A stretch of DNA of 28,819 nt. It comes from Sutterella sp. (lineage in GTDB: Bacteria > Pseudomonadota > Gammaproteobacteria > Burkholderiales > Burkholderiaceae_F). Location: the NCBI GenBank assembly GCA_020025955.1, contig JAHHRF010000020.1, positions 1 through 28,819 on the forward strand, written 5' to 3'. The notes beneath the pieces are model-generated. The model made no database searches and was not told the origin of the DNA. It saw nothing but the letters and a program-made list of their open reading frames with translations. Shown piece after piece: positions 14,674-22,631 of the stretch (positions within the stretch are counted from its first letter, which is position 1; the number at the start of each line of letters is the position of its first letter). The translations under genes were made by a program, and so were the position numbers.

Positions 14674-15900
14674 ATGCAGAAAAAGAATTATCGATGGTTA
14701 CTCACCTCCTTCCTCTTTTTCCTCGGTTGGGTGTTCATGTACGCCGACCGAACCATTTTGAGTCCGATTCAAAGTCTGATTCAGCAGGAATTTGGCATTT
14801 CCAGTACTGAAGTCGGCTTAATCAGTAGCGTCTTCTTTTTGATTTACACCGCGGTGCAGATTCCCTCGGGGCTCTTCGGTGACCGCTATGGCCGCACCAA
14901 AATCATCTTCATCGGGTTCATGATTTTTGGGATCGCCACGGGGCTCACGGGCTTGGTGACGAGCTTTGCCATTCTCCTGATGGTGCGCTTCTTAGCGGGC
15001 TTTGGGGAAGGCTTTTACTATGGACCGCAATACGCGGTAAGTAACGACTCCACGCCGGAAGAATTTCGTGCGTTAGGCTTTGCCCTCATTAATTCAGGGC
15101 AAGCCGTCGGGGTCACCTTAGGGCTCATTGGGTCGAGTTACATCGCCTACACGCTCGACATGGGCTGGCGCATGCCCTTTTACCTCTATGCCATTCCCAC
15201 GATTCTCTTAGGGTTTGTGATTCTCTTTTTCGTGCCCGATGTGCATAAAGCAAGAAAGGCCGAAGCAAAGAAGACGGGGACGACCTCAAACGCCGGCTCC
15301 TGGTCGAGCGTGCTCTCGATCTTGGGCTCACGCAATCTCTTTACCATTTTCTTCGTGGAATTCTGTAGCGTCTACGGGTTCTTCGTCATGGTGACGTGGT
15401 TACCGCAGTACCTCACGGAGGTCAAGGGGATTGCCCCCTCGGAAACAGGGGCGGTTTCTTCGCTCGTTGCCTGGACGAGCGTGCCCAGTGCCATCATTCT
15501 GGCGCGCCTCTCTGACAAATTCCAAGCCCGCAAACCCATCCTCTTAACGCTCATTCCCTTGTCCATCATCGCCATTGGCGCCTTGATGTATTGGGAGAGC
15601 TGGTCCTCGGTCGTCATTTCGCTGGTGGCCTATGGGATTGTTGGGAAGCTGGTCTGCGATCCCATGCTCTTGGCGTTAACGTCGCAATACGCCCCGCCCG
15701 ACAAACGCAGCTCGGTCTACGGGATGTTTAACTGCATCGCCATGTTAGGGGCCATTCTTGCCCCCGTCTTTACGGGTTGGATCAAGGATCAGACCACCAG
15801 TTTCAATAGCGGGTTCTACCTGGCGATGGGGCTGCTCATCGTGGGTTGGCTCGCCCTTTGGACGGTGGGAACGGGCTCTAAATCCCAAGCCACGAATTAA
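14674..15900 (+). CDS. MFS transporter (second of tandem pair)
   Basis: This 408-residue inner-membrane carrier is clearly paralogous to the preceding one. Both share the N-terminal FLGW-F-YADR block, SSVFFL-YT-Q-PSG, GFYYGPQY, and INSGQA-G-TLGL, as well as YGFFVMVTWLP in the second half. The loop 2-3 motif is GDRYGRTK. A linker of about 20 mostly polar and charged residues (HKARKAEAKKTG...) after helix 6 marks the central loop. GGGGAGG about 7 bases before the ATG is a good ribosome site. The substrate is unknown. Together with its paralogue it could form an import/export pair for the neighbouring carbamoyl-transfer pathway (inference). Confidence 0.9.
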   Translation: MQKKNYRWLLTSFLFFLGWVFMYADRTILSPIQSLIQQEFGISSTEVGLISSVFFLIYTAVQIPSGLFGDRYGRTKIIFIGFMIFGIATGLTGLVTSFAILLMVRFLAGFGEGFYYGPQYAVSNDSTPEEFRALGFALINSGQAVGVTLGLIGSSYIAYTLDMGWRMPFYLYAIPTILLGFVILFFVPDVHKARKAEAKKTGTTSNAGSWSSVLSILGSRNLFTIFFVEFCSVYGFFVMVTWLPQYLTEVKGIAPSETGAVSSLVAWTSVPSAIILARLSDKFQARKPILLTLIPLSIIAIGALMYWESWSSVVISLVAYGIVGKLVCDPMLLALTSQYAPPDKRSSVYGMFNCIAMLGAILAPVFTGWIKDQTTSFNSGFYLAMGLLIVGWLALWTVGTGSKSQATN

Positions 15901-15926
15901 TAAAAAACCTTTGTTAATCACGCCCT

Positions 15927-15949
15927 GATTTCCTATGGAATTCTTTTTT
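15927..15949 (+). terminator. Weak terminator-like hairpin after the second MFS gene
   Basis: GATTTCC and GGAATTC pair with one mismatch around a TAT loop and are followed by six T residues (15944-15949). It is GC-poor, so termination may be partial, allowing some read-through into allF. Confidence 0.4.
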
Positions 15950-15975
15950 AAGTCAGTGATTTAATGAATTCAAGG

Positions 15976-15995
15976 AATATCACACAGGGGATATT
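15976..15995. promoter_or_regulatory. Dyad upstream of the allF-like gene
   Basis: AATATC-N8-GATATT is a perfect 6+6 inverted repeat centred about 45 bases before the allF ATG. Its size and symmetry fit a dimeric regulator site, possibly for the AllS-like LysR protein encoded at 19114 (inference). Confidence 0.35.
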
Positions 15996-16030
15996 TCGAC
16001 AACAAAAGTTTTCCACCACAAGGAGACGAT

Positions 16031-17707
16031 ATGCTTCATGCCTTTTTGAAAAAGGGGAGCTTTCAAGACTCTGTGAGCTTGATGCTTATCTCCCGAGACC
16101 TAAGTAAGGCCGACGACCTTAAGCGTGTCTCGATCATGATGGGGACGCCGTCCAATAAAGACGTGTTCCGTGAAACCGGGATGTGGCACGACACGTTAGA
16201 CGAAGCGGGTCCCAACGACATTTGCGTGGTCATCGAGACCGAGGGGGCGTCTGACGCCATCACGGATATCGTACGTGACCGTATGGAAGCGGCCCTCTTA
16301 GCGATGATGCAAGGTCGAAAGAGCGCCTCGTACCCCATCGTTCATAGTTACAACCGCGCGCTGCGTAGCTTGCCCGATGCCAACATCACCTTAATTAGCA
16401 TCGCAGGGATGTACGCCCATGAGCCCGCACTGGAAGCGTTAGAACGTGGCCAGCACGTCATGCTCTTCTCAGATAACGTCAGCGTTGAAAAAGAAGTGCA
16501 ATTAAAGACCTTGGGGCGCCAGAAAAAGCTCTTGGTGATGGGGCCCGACTGCGGCACCTCCGTCATTAATGGCGCGCCCTTGGCCTTTGCTAACCGCATG
16601 GAACGCGGCTTAGGCTCGATCGGGATCGTGGGGGCCTCGGGGACGGGGATTCAGGAACTCTGCTCCCAAATTGCCTTACAGGGCTCAGGGATCACGCACG
16701 CCATCGGCTTAGGGGGGCGTGATCTCTCCGAAGCGGTGGGTGGGCTCTCCGCGTTAACCGCCTTGGAAATGCTCGATGCCGATCCCAGCACGGACGTGAT
16801 CGCCTTTGTCTCGAAACCGCCTGCCGAGCGCGTCCGCGCCAAAATTTCTGAGGTCATGCAAGGCTTACGTAAACCCGTGGTGGCGCTCTTTTTAGGAAAG
16901 AACCCCACCGTGCGCCAAGAAGGGAACGTGTACTTCGCCTACACCTTGGACGAAGCCGCGCAATTGGCGCTTGACCTGGAAAAGGCCGTGAAATCAGCAC
17001 GCCACTTACCCAAGGTCGCCCGCCAAGGCATCTTAGGGCTCTTTTCGGGCGGGACGCTCGCCGCTGAAACCGCCATGCTCTTGGGGGCAGCGCTCGGGCT
17101 CAAGGCCGACCATGAACACAAAGCCGGCTTCATGCTCCATACCGATGAGCACGCCGTGATTGACCTCGGGGACGACGTCTACACGCGTGGGCGTCCCCAC
17201 CCCATGATTGATCCGTCGGTGCGCACCGAACGCATTGACGTCATTGATGAGAAGACCGGGGTCTTGTTAGTGGACGTCGTCTTAGGGTTTGGCTCGCATG
17301 CTGACCCAGCAGGCGCCGTTGCCGACAGCGTTAAAGCTCTTCAGGCGAAGCGCTCCTCTCCCCTCGTGGTCATTGCCACCGTCACGGGGACCGAAGCCGA
17401 TCCGCAAGTGCGTAGCGAACAGATTGCACGCTTGGAAGACGCGGGGATTATCGTCCTCAATTCGCCTCGCCAAGCCGTCATGCTCGCCACCTTGCTTGTG
17501 AAGCCGGAGGCCTGCAACAAGCCCGAAGCCCTGCTCAAAGAAGCCGTCTCCCCGGTGTTAGTCAAGGAACCGGCCGTCATCAACATTGGGTTGCGCGAAT
17601 TTGCCGACGACCTACAGACCAATGACGTGCGTTGCGTCTTCTACCAGTGGGCACCCGCTTGTGGCGGCGACGAACGCCTTCAGGCTCTTCTCAAACTTAT
17701 GCAGTAA
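16031..17707 (+). CDS. allF: FdrA/AllF-like oxamate carbamoyltransferase subunit
   Basis: This 558-residue protein closely follows E. coli FdrA (AllF, 555 residues) along its whole length. Similarity starts with the N-terminal HAFLKKGSFQDSVSLM and MMGTPSNK (36-43). GPDCGTS (171-177), GIVGASGTGIQELCSQIAL (198-216), GLGGRDLSEAVGG (226-238) and the later DLGDDVYTRGRPHPMID block follow. The fold is related to succinyl-CoA synthetase subunits, which explains old 'acyl-CoA synthetase' labels. E. coli work assigns allFGH to oxamate transcarbamylase: oxalurate + phosphate gives oxamate + carbamoyl phosphate. AAGGAG (16020-16025) precedes the ATG. It forms a pair with allG after a 31-base gap. Confidence 0.92.
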   Translation: MLHAFLKKGSFQDSVSLMLISRDLSKADDLKRVSIMMGTPSNKDVFRETGMWHDTLDEAGPNDICVVIETEGASDAITDIVRDRMEAALLAMMQGRKSASYPIVHSYNRALRSLPDANITLISIAGMYAHEPALEALERGQHVMLFSDNVSVEKEVQLKTLGRQKKLLVMGPDCGTSVINGAPLAFANRMERGLGSIGIVGASGTGIQELCSQIALQGSGITHAIGLGGRDLSEAVGGLSALTALEMLDADPSTDVIAFVSKPPAERVRAKISEVMQGLRKPVVALFLGKNPTVRQEGNVYFAYTLDEAAQLALDLEKAVKSARHLPKVARQGILGLFSGGTLAAETAMLLGAALGLKADHEHKAGFMLHTDEHAVIDLGDDVYTRGRPHPMIDPSVRTERIDVIDEKTGVLLVDVVLGFGSHADPAGAVADSVKALQAKRSSPLVVIATVTGTEADPQVRSEQIARLEDAGIIVLNSPRQAVMLATLLVKPEACNKPEALLKEAVSPVLVKEPAVINIGLREFADDLQTNDVRCVFYQWAPACGGDERLQALLKLMQ

Positions 17708-17738
17708 TTACTTTGCTCTTTTTCTAAGGAGTACAACC

Positions 17739-19004
17739 ATGAAATACAACTCGGTCAACGAAGCCAACGCCGCCGTCATTGAACGCTTGAAGGCCGCCCG
17801 CCCGCATTGGGTGGATGTGAAAACGGCCCATGAAGTCATCCCCGAACTCCGTGAAGGGAAAGTGCTTCTGCACGCGGGTCCCCCGATCACGTGGGAAAAC
17901 ATGACGGGGCCCATGCAAGGGGCCGTCTTGGGCGCCGCCATGCTCGAAGGTTGGGCCAGTAACGAAGACGAAGCCCGCGCTTTGGCTCAATCGGGCGGCA
18001 TTCGCTTCATGCCGTGCCATGACGTCAAGGCCGTCGGTCCCATGGGCGGGATTACCTCGCGCTCCATGCCCGTCATCGTGATGGAAAACAAAGTCCACGG
18101 CAATGTTTCTTACTGCAACCTCAATGAAGGGATCGGTAAGGTCATGCGCTTTGGCGCCTACGATGAATCCGTTTTAGAACGTCATCGCTGGATGATTAAG
18201 GTCTTGGGGCCGGTACTCTCGGCCGCACTCAAAACCATGAAGGACGGTGTCGACGTCACGAGCCTCATGGCCCAAGCCATCACCATGGGGGACGAATTCC
18301 ATCAGCGCAATATTGCCGCCTCCGCCTTATTACTTCGCACGATGGCCGTGCCCATCATGGAAAGTGGGTGCGATCCGAAGGACTGCCAGGACGTCGCGGG
18401 GTTCTTAGCGCGCACCGATCAGTTCTTCTTAAACGTGATGATGGCCTATGGCAAATGCGTCATGGATGCGGGCGCAGAGGTCGGTGAAGGGTCAATCGTT
18501 ACCGTCATGACGCGAAATGGGCGCGACTTCGGGATTCGTATCGCGGGCACAGGCAACCAATGGTTTACGGCGCCCGTAAATACCCCCGTGGGGCTCTTCT
18601 TTACGGGCTACACCCAAGAAGATGCCAACCCCGACATTGGGGACAGCGCCATTACGGAAACCTATGGTGTGGGGGGCGCTTCCATGGTGGCCGCCCCTGG
18701 GGTGACGCGCTTTGTGGGGGCCGGTGGCTTTGCGGATGCCTTGCGTGTTAGCGACGAAATGCAAGAAATCTACCTCGACAGCAACCCCATGCTCTTAATC
18801 CCGGGTTGGGACTTCCAAGGGGCACCGTTGGGGTTGGACGTCCGTCGTGTGGTCGAAACGGGCATTACGCCCTTAATCAACACGGGGATTGCTCACCGTC
18901 TGCCCGGCATTGGGCAAGTGGGGGCGGGGACCGTCCGTGCGCCGCTCGCCTGCTTCGTAGAAGGCTTTGAAGCCTTAGCAAAAGAATTAGGTCTTAACGC
19001 TTGA
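17739..19004 (+). CDS. allG: DUF1116/YlbE (AllG-like) oxamate carbamoyltransferase subunit
   Basis: This 421-residue protein matches the YlbE/AllG family (DUF1116) throughout. It has NEANAAVIERLKAARPHW near the start, HAGPPITWENMTGPM (45-59), MPCHDVKAVGPMGGITS, YCNLNEGIGKVMRFGAY, GDEFHQRNIA, NTPVGLFFTGYTQEDANP, GDSAITETYGVGG and RRVVETGITPLINTGIAH. It is the third part of the oxamate carbamoyltransferase and is co-transcribed with allF. The start at 17739 is set by AAGGAG (17726-17731) and by alignment with the family. The frame stays open 51 codons further upstream, overlapping allF, but that part has no family resemblance. The operon ends with a strong terminator at 19029. Confidence 0.93.
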   Translation: MKYNSVNEANAAVIERLKAARPHWVDVKTAHEVIPELREGKVLLHAGPPITWENMTGPMQGAVLGAAMLEGWASNEDEARALAQSGGIRFMPCHDVKAVGPMGGITSRSMPVIVMENKVHGNVSYCNLNEGIGKVMRFGAYDESVLERHRWMIKVLGPVLSAALKTMKDGVDVTSLMAQAITMGDEFHQRNIAASALLLRTMAVPIMESGCDPKDCQDVAGFLARTDQFFLNVMMAYGKCVMDAGAEVGEGSIVTVMTRNGRDFGIRIAGTGNQWFTAPVNTPVGLFFTGYTQEDANPDIGDSAITETYGVGGASMVAAPGVTRFVGAGGFADALRVSDEMQEIYLDSNPMLLIPGWDFQGAPLGLDVRRVVETGITPLINTGIAHRLPGIGQVGAGTVRAPLACFVEGFEALAKELGLNA

Positions 19005-19028
19005 ATATCAGGCTAATTCCTAATATCG

Positions 19029-19066
19029 GCGCCCTCGCGAACTTCAGCCCGCGGGGGCGCTTTTTT
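19029..19066 (+). terminator. Rho-independent terminator of allFG
   Basis: GCGCCCTCGCG (19029-19039) pairs with CGCGGGGGCGC (19050-19060; one G-U pair) and is followed by TTTTTT. It isolates the regulator gene downstream. Confidence 0.92.
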
Positions 19067-19113
19067 GTAAACTGAGGGTTCTAAAACGGGGTTAAGACCA
19101 AGGGGACTTTCAG

Positions 19114-20049
19114 ATGACCAACTTCCCGAAGATTCCGAATTTCGATATGGAAGGGTTAAAAACCTTCTTCACCGTGGCGCAATGCAAAAGCTTTAGCGAA
19201 GCTGCCGAGCGGCTCCATAAAACCCCCGCCACGATTAGCTACCGCATTAAAGCGCTTGAGGATCAGATCGGCACCAAACTCTTTAGCCGCTCAACCCGCA
19301 CCGTGGAATTGCTCCCGGCGGGCGAACACCTCTTGGAATTTGCCAAACAGATTTATGGCATCTTGCAAGAAATCCCCAAAAGCCTTCAGCAGCTCTCCTT
19401 AGGGACGGAGCCCGAATTTCGACTCGTCATCAACAACCTTCTCTGTGACGACGTAGCGATCGCTCGACTCCTTTCTGAGTTGGATCGGCGCTTTCCCTAC
19501 ACGCACTTCAATGTTGAGCGCAGTGTCTACATGGGCGTTTGGGACAAGATGCTCTCGAAGCGCGCGGACTTTGCGATTGGCGTCCCCTCGTGGCACCCCA
19601 TCAGTCACGACTTTGAAACCTCGCCCATCGGTCAAATCGATTGGGTGTTTGTCTGCGCGCCCGAGCACCCCCTCATGCAAAAGAAGGTGGAGCCACTGCC
19701 CAATGACGAACTCTTAAATTACGTCGCCATCAATGTGGAAGACACCTCCGTCATGCTTCATAAACGCGTGGGGTGGTTGCTACAAGGCCAACGTGAAATT
19801 GTGGTCCCCACCATGATGGTGAAATTGCATTGCCACCTCGAAGGCGTTGGCGTGGGCTTTCTTCCAAGAACCTTGGCGCAGCCCTACCTCAATACGGGGC
19901 GCTTGGTGGAGCGTAAAGTCAAAGTCCCCCGCTCCCCTTCGCCCATGGGGATTGCCTGGCCTCGAAACGCCAATGGTCAAATCAATCAATTTTTGCGAGA
20001 CGCCTTTAACCAACGCTCCTCGATTGTGACACCTTTTATTCGCGGATAA
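19114..20049 (+). CDS. LysR-type regulator resembling AllS
   Basis: This 311-residue LysR-family activator/repressor has an N-terminal winged helix-turn-helix (about 12-70: SFSEAAERLHKTPATISYRIKALE) and a ligand-binding domain. It resembles E. coli AllS well beyond the DNA-binding part. Shared stretches include RLVINNLL, RRFPYTHFNVERSVYMGVWD (126-144 region), the NVEDTS and KRVGWLLQGQREIVVP blocks, and GVGVGFLPRTLAQ. AllS activates allantoin-pathway genes in E. coli under anaerobic conditions. Placed directly after allFG, it most likely controls this carbamoyltransferase locus. AAGGGGA lies 8-14 bases before the ATG. Its ligand is unknown; oxalurate, oxamate or glyoxylate-type acids are candidates (inference). 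Confidence 0.9.
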   Translation: MTNFPKIPNFDMEGLKTFFTVAQCKSFSEAAERLHKTPATISYRIKALEDQIGTKLFSRSTRTVELLPAGEHLLEFAKQIYGILQEIPKSLQQLSLGTEPEFRLVINNLLCDDVAIARLLSELDRRFPYTHFNVERSVYMGVWDKMLSKRADFAIGVPSWHPISHDFETSPIGQIDWVFVCAPEHPLMQKKVEPLPNDELLNYVAINVEDTSVMLHKRVGWLLQGQREIVVPTMMVKLHCHLEGVGVGFLPRTLAQPYLNTGRLVERKVKVPRSPSPMGIAWPRNANGQINQFLRDAFNQRSSIVTPFIRG

Positions 20050-20111
20050 GGCCACTGAGCGCGGGTAATCCCTCTCTAGAACAGGGCTTCTTTGTGTCAT
20101 CATTAACCATT

Positions 20112-20131
20112 GCCCAAAGGGGGTAGCCCCT
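20112..20131 (+). terminator. Hairpin after the LysR gene, weak terminator
   Basis: GCCCAAAGGGG and CCCCTTGGG pair with one bulged A around a short GTA loop. The 3' side is TTCGATATAAT and not a T-run, so termination would be weak. It sits just before the candidate -10 element of the next gene. Confidence 0.35.
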
Positions 20132-20140
20132 TGGGTTCGA

Positions 20141-20146
20141 TATAAT
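20141..20146 (+). promoter_or_regulatory. Candidate -10 element for the two-component operon
   Basis: A perfect TATAAT lies 54 bases before the histidine-kinase ATG. No good -35 hexamer is visible at 16-18 bases upstream, suggesting an activator-dependent or alternative promoter. Confidence 0.4.
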
Positions 20147-20200
20147 GGCGCCCAAACGTTTTTTCGATTCATCCCGCCTGGCGCACGCGACACTGCCCTC

Positions 20201-22585
20201 ATGAACGACCATCTCGATCAACAAGTCACCGACACTTTCCGAAAACTCAATGCCCCGCATGAACGTCGTGCGGTTTCGCGCTTTGGGATTTATATGGCGT
20301 GGGCCTCGCTGTTACTTCTGGCAGGGGTACTTTGCTTTATCGCGATTTATGTCAACGACTTGGATCAGCAAAGTGAACGCGTCCGCTTACACCAGTCGGT
20401 CACGCAAGTTGAAAAAAATATCGAAACGCATTTAACGCGTACGGCGGACATGTTGCGTAAAGCGAGCATTCGCTTGATTAACATTCCGAGCTTGCAGACG
20501 AGCTACCAGAGTGTGGAGTTGGCGGCAACGAGCCTCATGAAAGAGCGCCGTGAAGTGATGGAAATCTCCATCGTGGACCCCAACTACTTGGTAACGCGCC
20601 ACTGGGTCAATGCCACCAATAACACCATCGTCACGCAGCAAGTGGGCGACGTGATTGAGTCCGGGGTGTTAAAAAACGCCATTGATGACGTGTTCCGCGG
20701 GGACAACCTCATTGTCTCCGAGCCTTACACCTTAGCCAACGTCCCCTTTGCGTTCGTGAACATCTTTGTGCCGACCGCCTCGAGCACGCAGCTCTTGATG
20801 GCGCGCATCAATTTAACGCGCTTAATCAATGAGACGGCCGAACTCACAGACAACAACCACTACGTCTTCTTTGTAGAAAAGCATGGGGAGCCACTGATTG
20901 CGCGCACCCATACGCCCGATGGGGTGAACGCCCTGCGCTACGGCGTCCCCATGACGATCTTCAACCACCCGGACTTCGAATTGGTGGGGTTAAGTTATGA
21001 GCACACGCTCTTTAACACCAATAACCTCAACCTCTGGACCTTTATTGGGTTGTCGATTTTATTGGTGACGGCGCTCTTTTTACTTCTTCACTACCAACGT
21101 AAACAGCACGGCTCGCACCAACGCTTGTCCGCGGAATACGCCCTTCGTGTGGCCATTTCTGAGTCCGCCATGGCCGGGCTTCGCGTGACCGATCGCACGG
21201 GTCGCATTTTGTTTGTGAATGAAACCTTCATGCGCTTGGTGGACTATCGCGCCGACGAATTGATTGGGCGCGCCATGCCCTACCCCTATTGGGACGACTC
21301 CGTCACGGCGATGAAGGAAAACATCCTCTCGCACCCCAATGAGCCGATCCAGCAGACCTTAGAAATTCGCGTCCGCCGTAAAGATGGCACGGTCTTTGAT
21401 GGGCAGATGAATGTGAGTCCCTTGTTAAACGAAAGCAAGCGCCTCATTGGTTGGGTGGGCGAACTCTACGACATCACTGAGCAGAAACGTGCCCGCGAAC
21501 GTATGCGTGCCGCCCACGAGCGCTTTACCCGTGTGGTGCACTCCATGAATTCCGCCATCTGCGTGATTCGTGAGCAACAAGGGCGCATGAATTTACTCTT
21601 TGCGAACACCCCCTACGAGCATCTCTTTGGGCGTGACACCCAAGGGGCTGAGCGCATTATTGACCTCTTAAATAGTCTCCCCCCGTCCATTGCGCGCGAA
21701 GGGATTTACGACGAAAAGAGTCAGCGCTGGTTTGATGCCCGCTACCAAGTCATGACCTGGACCGATGACGAAAACGCCATCATGGTGATCGCCACCGACA
21801 TCACCCAGCGTCGTGAAACGGAGTTGGCGCTGGAAGCCCAGCTGCGCCGAAGTGAAAATACGCAACGCTTGGTGACGATGGGGGAAATGGCGAGTTCCTT
21901 GGCCCACGAATTGAATCAACCCTTGGCGGCCATTTCTAACTACGCCAGTGGCGCGCAGTTTATGTTGCAAGCGGGCAAATTAAGTGACGAGGATACCGTC
22001 GGGGCCTTAGAGAAGATTTCCAAGCAGGCCCGTCGCGCCGCCGCCATCATTAAACGCATTCGTGGGTTTGCTAAACGTAGTGACGCTCAATTGACCCCGG
22101 TAACGGCCGATCATGTGGTGAGCGAAACCATGGAATTGGCGAACCTTCAAGCGGCGAAATTGCGAAGTGATATTAAAGTTAACATCGCCCCAGACTTACC
22201 CCTTATCATGGGGGATGCGGTGATGCTCGAGCAGCTCCTTTTGAATCTGCTGAAAAACGCCATGGAATCCGCCCGTAGTGTGGCCGGTGAGGCACGTATT
22301 TCAGTGGAATTGGACGTGGGGGTTTCTTCCGAGACGCCCGATGTCGTTGCGTTCCAGGTCATTGACCATGGTCCTGGGATTACGGACGAGAATAAGCAAC
22401 GCCTCTTTGATGCGTTTTATTCCACCAAGTCCGAAGGCATGGGGATGGGGCTCAACATTTGTCGCAGCATCGTAGAAGTGCATCATGGGCGCATTTTAGT
22501 GACCGATACCCCGGGTGGGGGTGCCACGTTTACCTTTACGGTACCGATTGCCCCTCACGTGGATTCACCTGAAAGTCAGCGCTAA
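20201..22585 (+). CDS. Membrane sensor histidine kinase, FixL/DctS-like with PAS domains
   Basis: This 794-residue kinase has a first membrane helix at about 30-52 and a periplasmic sensor region of about 225 residues (53-277, probably a double-Cache/PDC fold). The second helix lies at about 278-297. A PAS domain follows (about 310-430, ending ELYDITEQKR), then a second PAS-like segment (about 436-540, ending ATDITQRRE). The HisKA domain has phospho-accepting H569 in LAHELNQPLAAISNY. The HATPase domain has N686 (N box), DHGPG (722-726) and GMGMGL (746-751). The HELNQPL form is typical of the FixL/TtrS/DctS group paired with FixJ-type regulators. No clear ribosome-binding site precedes the ATG. 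It forms an operon with the response regulator 46 bases downstream. The stimulus is not known; DctS-like sensors often detect small organic acids. Confidence 0.92.
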   Translation: MNDHLDQQVTDTFRKLNAPHERRAVSRFGIYMAWASLLLLAGVLCFIAIYVNDLDQQSERVRLHQSVTQVEKNIETHLTRTADMLRKASIRLINIPSLQTSYQSVELAATSLMKERREVMEISIVDPNYLVTRHWVNATNNTIVTQQVGDVIESGVLKNAIDDVFRGDNLIVSEPYTLANVPFAFVNIFVPTASSTQLLMARINLTRLINETAELTDNNHYVFFVEKHGEPLIARTHTPDGVNALRYGVPMTIFNHPDFELVGLSYEHTLFNTNNLNLWTFIGLSILLVTALFLLLHYQRKQHGSHQRLSAEYALRVAISESAMAGLRVTDRTGRILFVNETFMRLVDYRADELIGRAMPYPYWDDSVTAMKENILSHPNEPIQQTLEIRVRRKDGTVFDGQMNVSPLLNESKRLIGWVGELYDITEQKRARERMRAAHERFTRVVHSMNSAICVIREQQGRMNLLFANTPYEHLFGRDTQGAERIIDLLNSLPPSIAREGIYDEKSQRWFDARYQVMTWTDDENAIMVIATDITQRRETELALEAQLRRSENTQRLVTMGEMASSLAHELNQPLAAISNYASGAQFMLQAGKLSDEDTVGALEKISKQARRAAAIIKRIRGFAKRSDAQLTPVTADHVVSETMELANLQAAKLRSDIKVNIAPDLPLIMGDAVMLEQLLLNLLKNAMESARSVAGEARISVELDVGVSSETPDVVAFQVIDHGPGITDENKQRLFDAFYSTKSEGMGMGLNICRSIVEVHHGRILVTDTPGGGATFTFTVPIAPHVDSPESQR

Positions 22586-22631
22586 TGGTAAAATTAACTT
22601 AGCTAACGTTCTTTGCCTGGAGAGAGTAATC

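Noticed and set aside
16031..17707. FdrA as an acyl-CoA synthetase
   Set aside because: The fold is related, but the close match is to the oxamate carbamoyltransferase subunit and AllG/AllH partners are present.
17586..17738. Upstream in-frame extension of the AllG-like gene overlapping allF
   Set aside because: No family resemblance in the extra 51 codons; the ATG at 17739 has a good AAGGAG and the expected N-terminus.
19004..19027. Two AATATC repeats 18 bases apart between allG and its terminator
   Set aside because: They resemble half-sites of the dyad before allF but lie at the 3' end of the operon; probably chance.
22515..22631. Upstream in-frame extension of the FixJ-like regulator
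   Set aside because: It overlaps the kinase gene and lacks receiver-domain sequence; the ATG at 22632 has a ribosome site and the canonical start.
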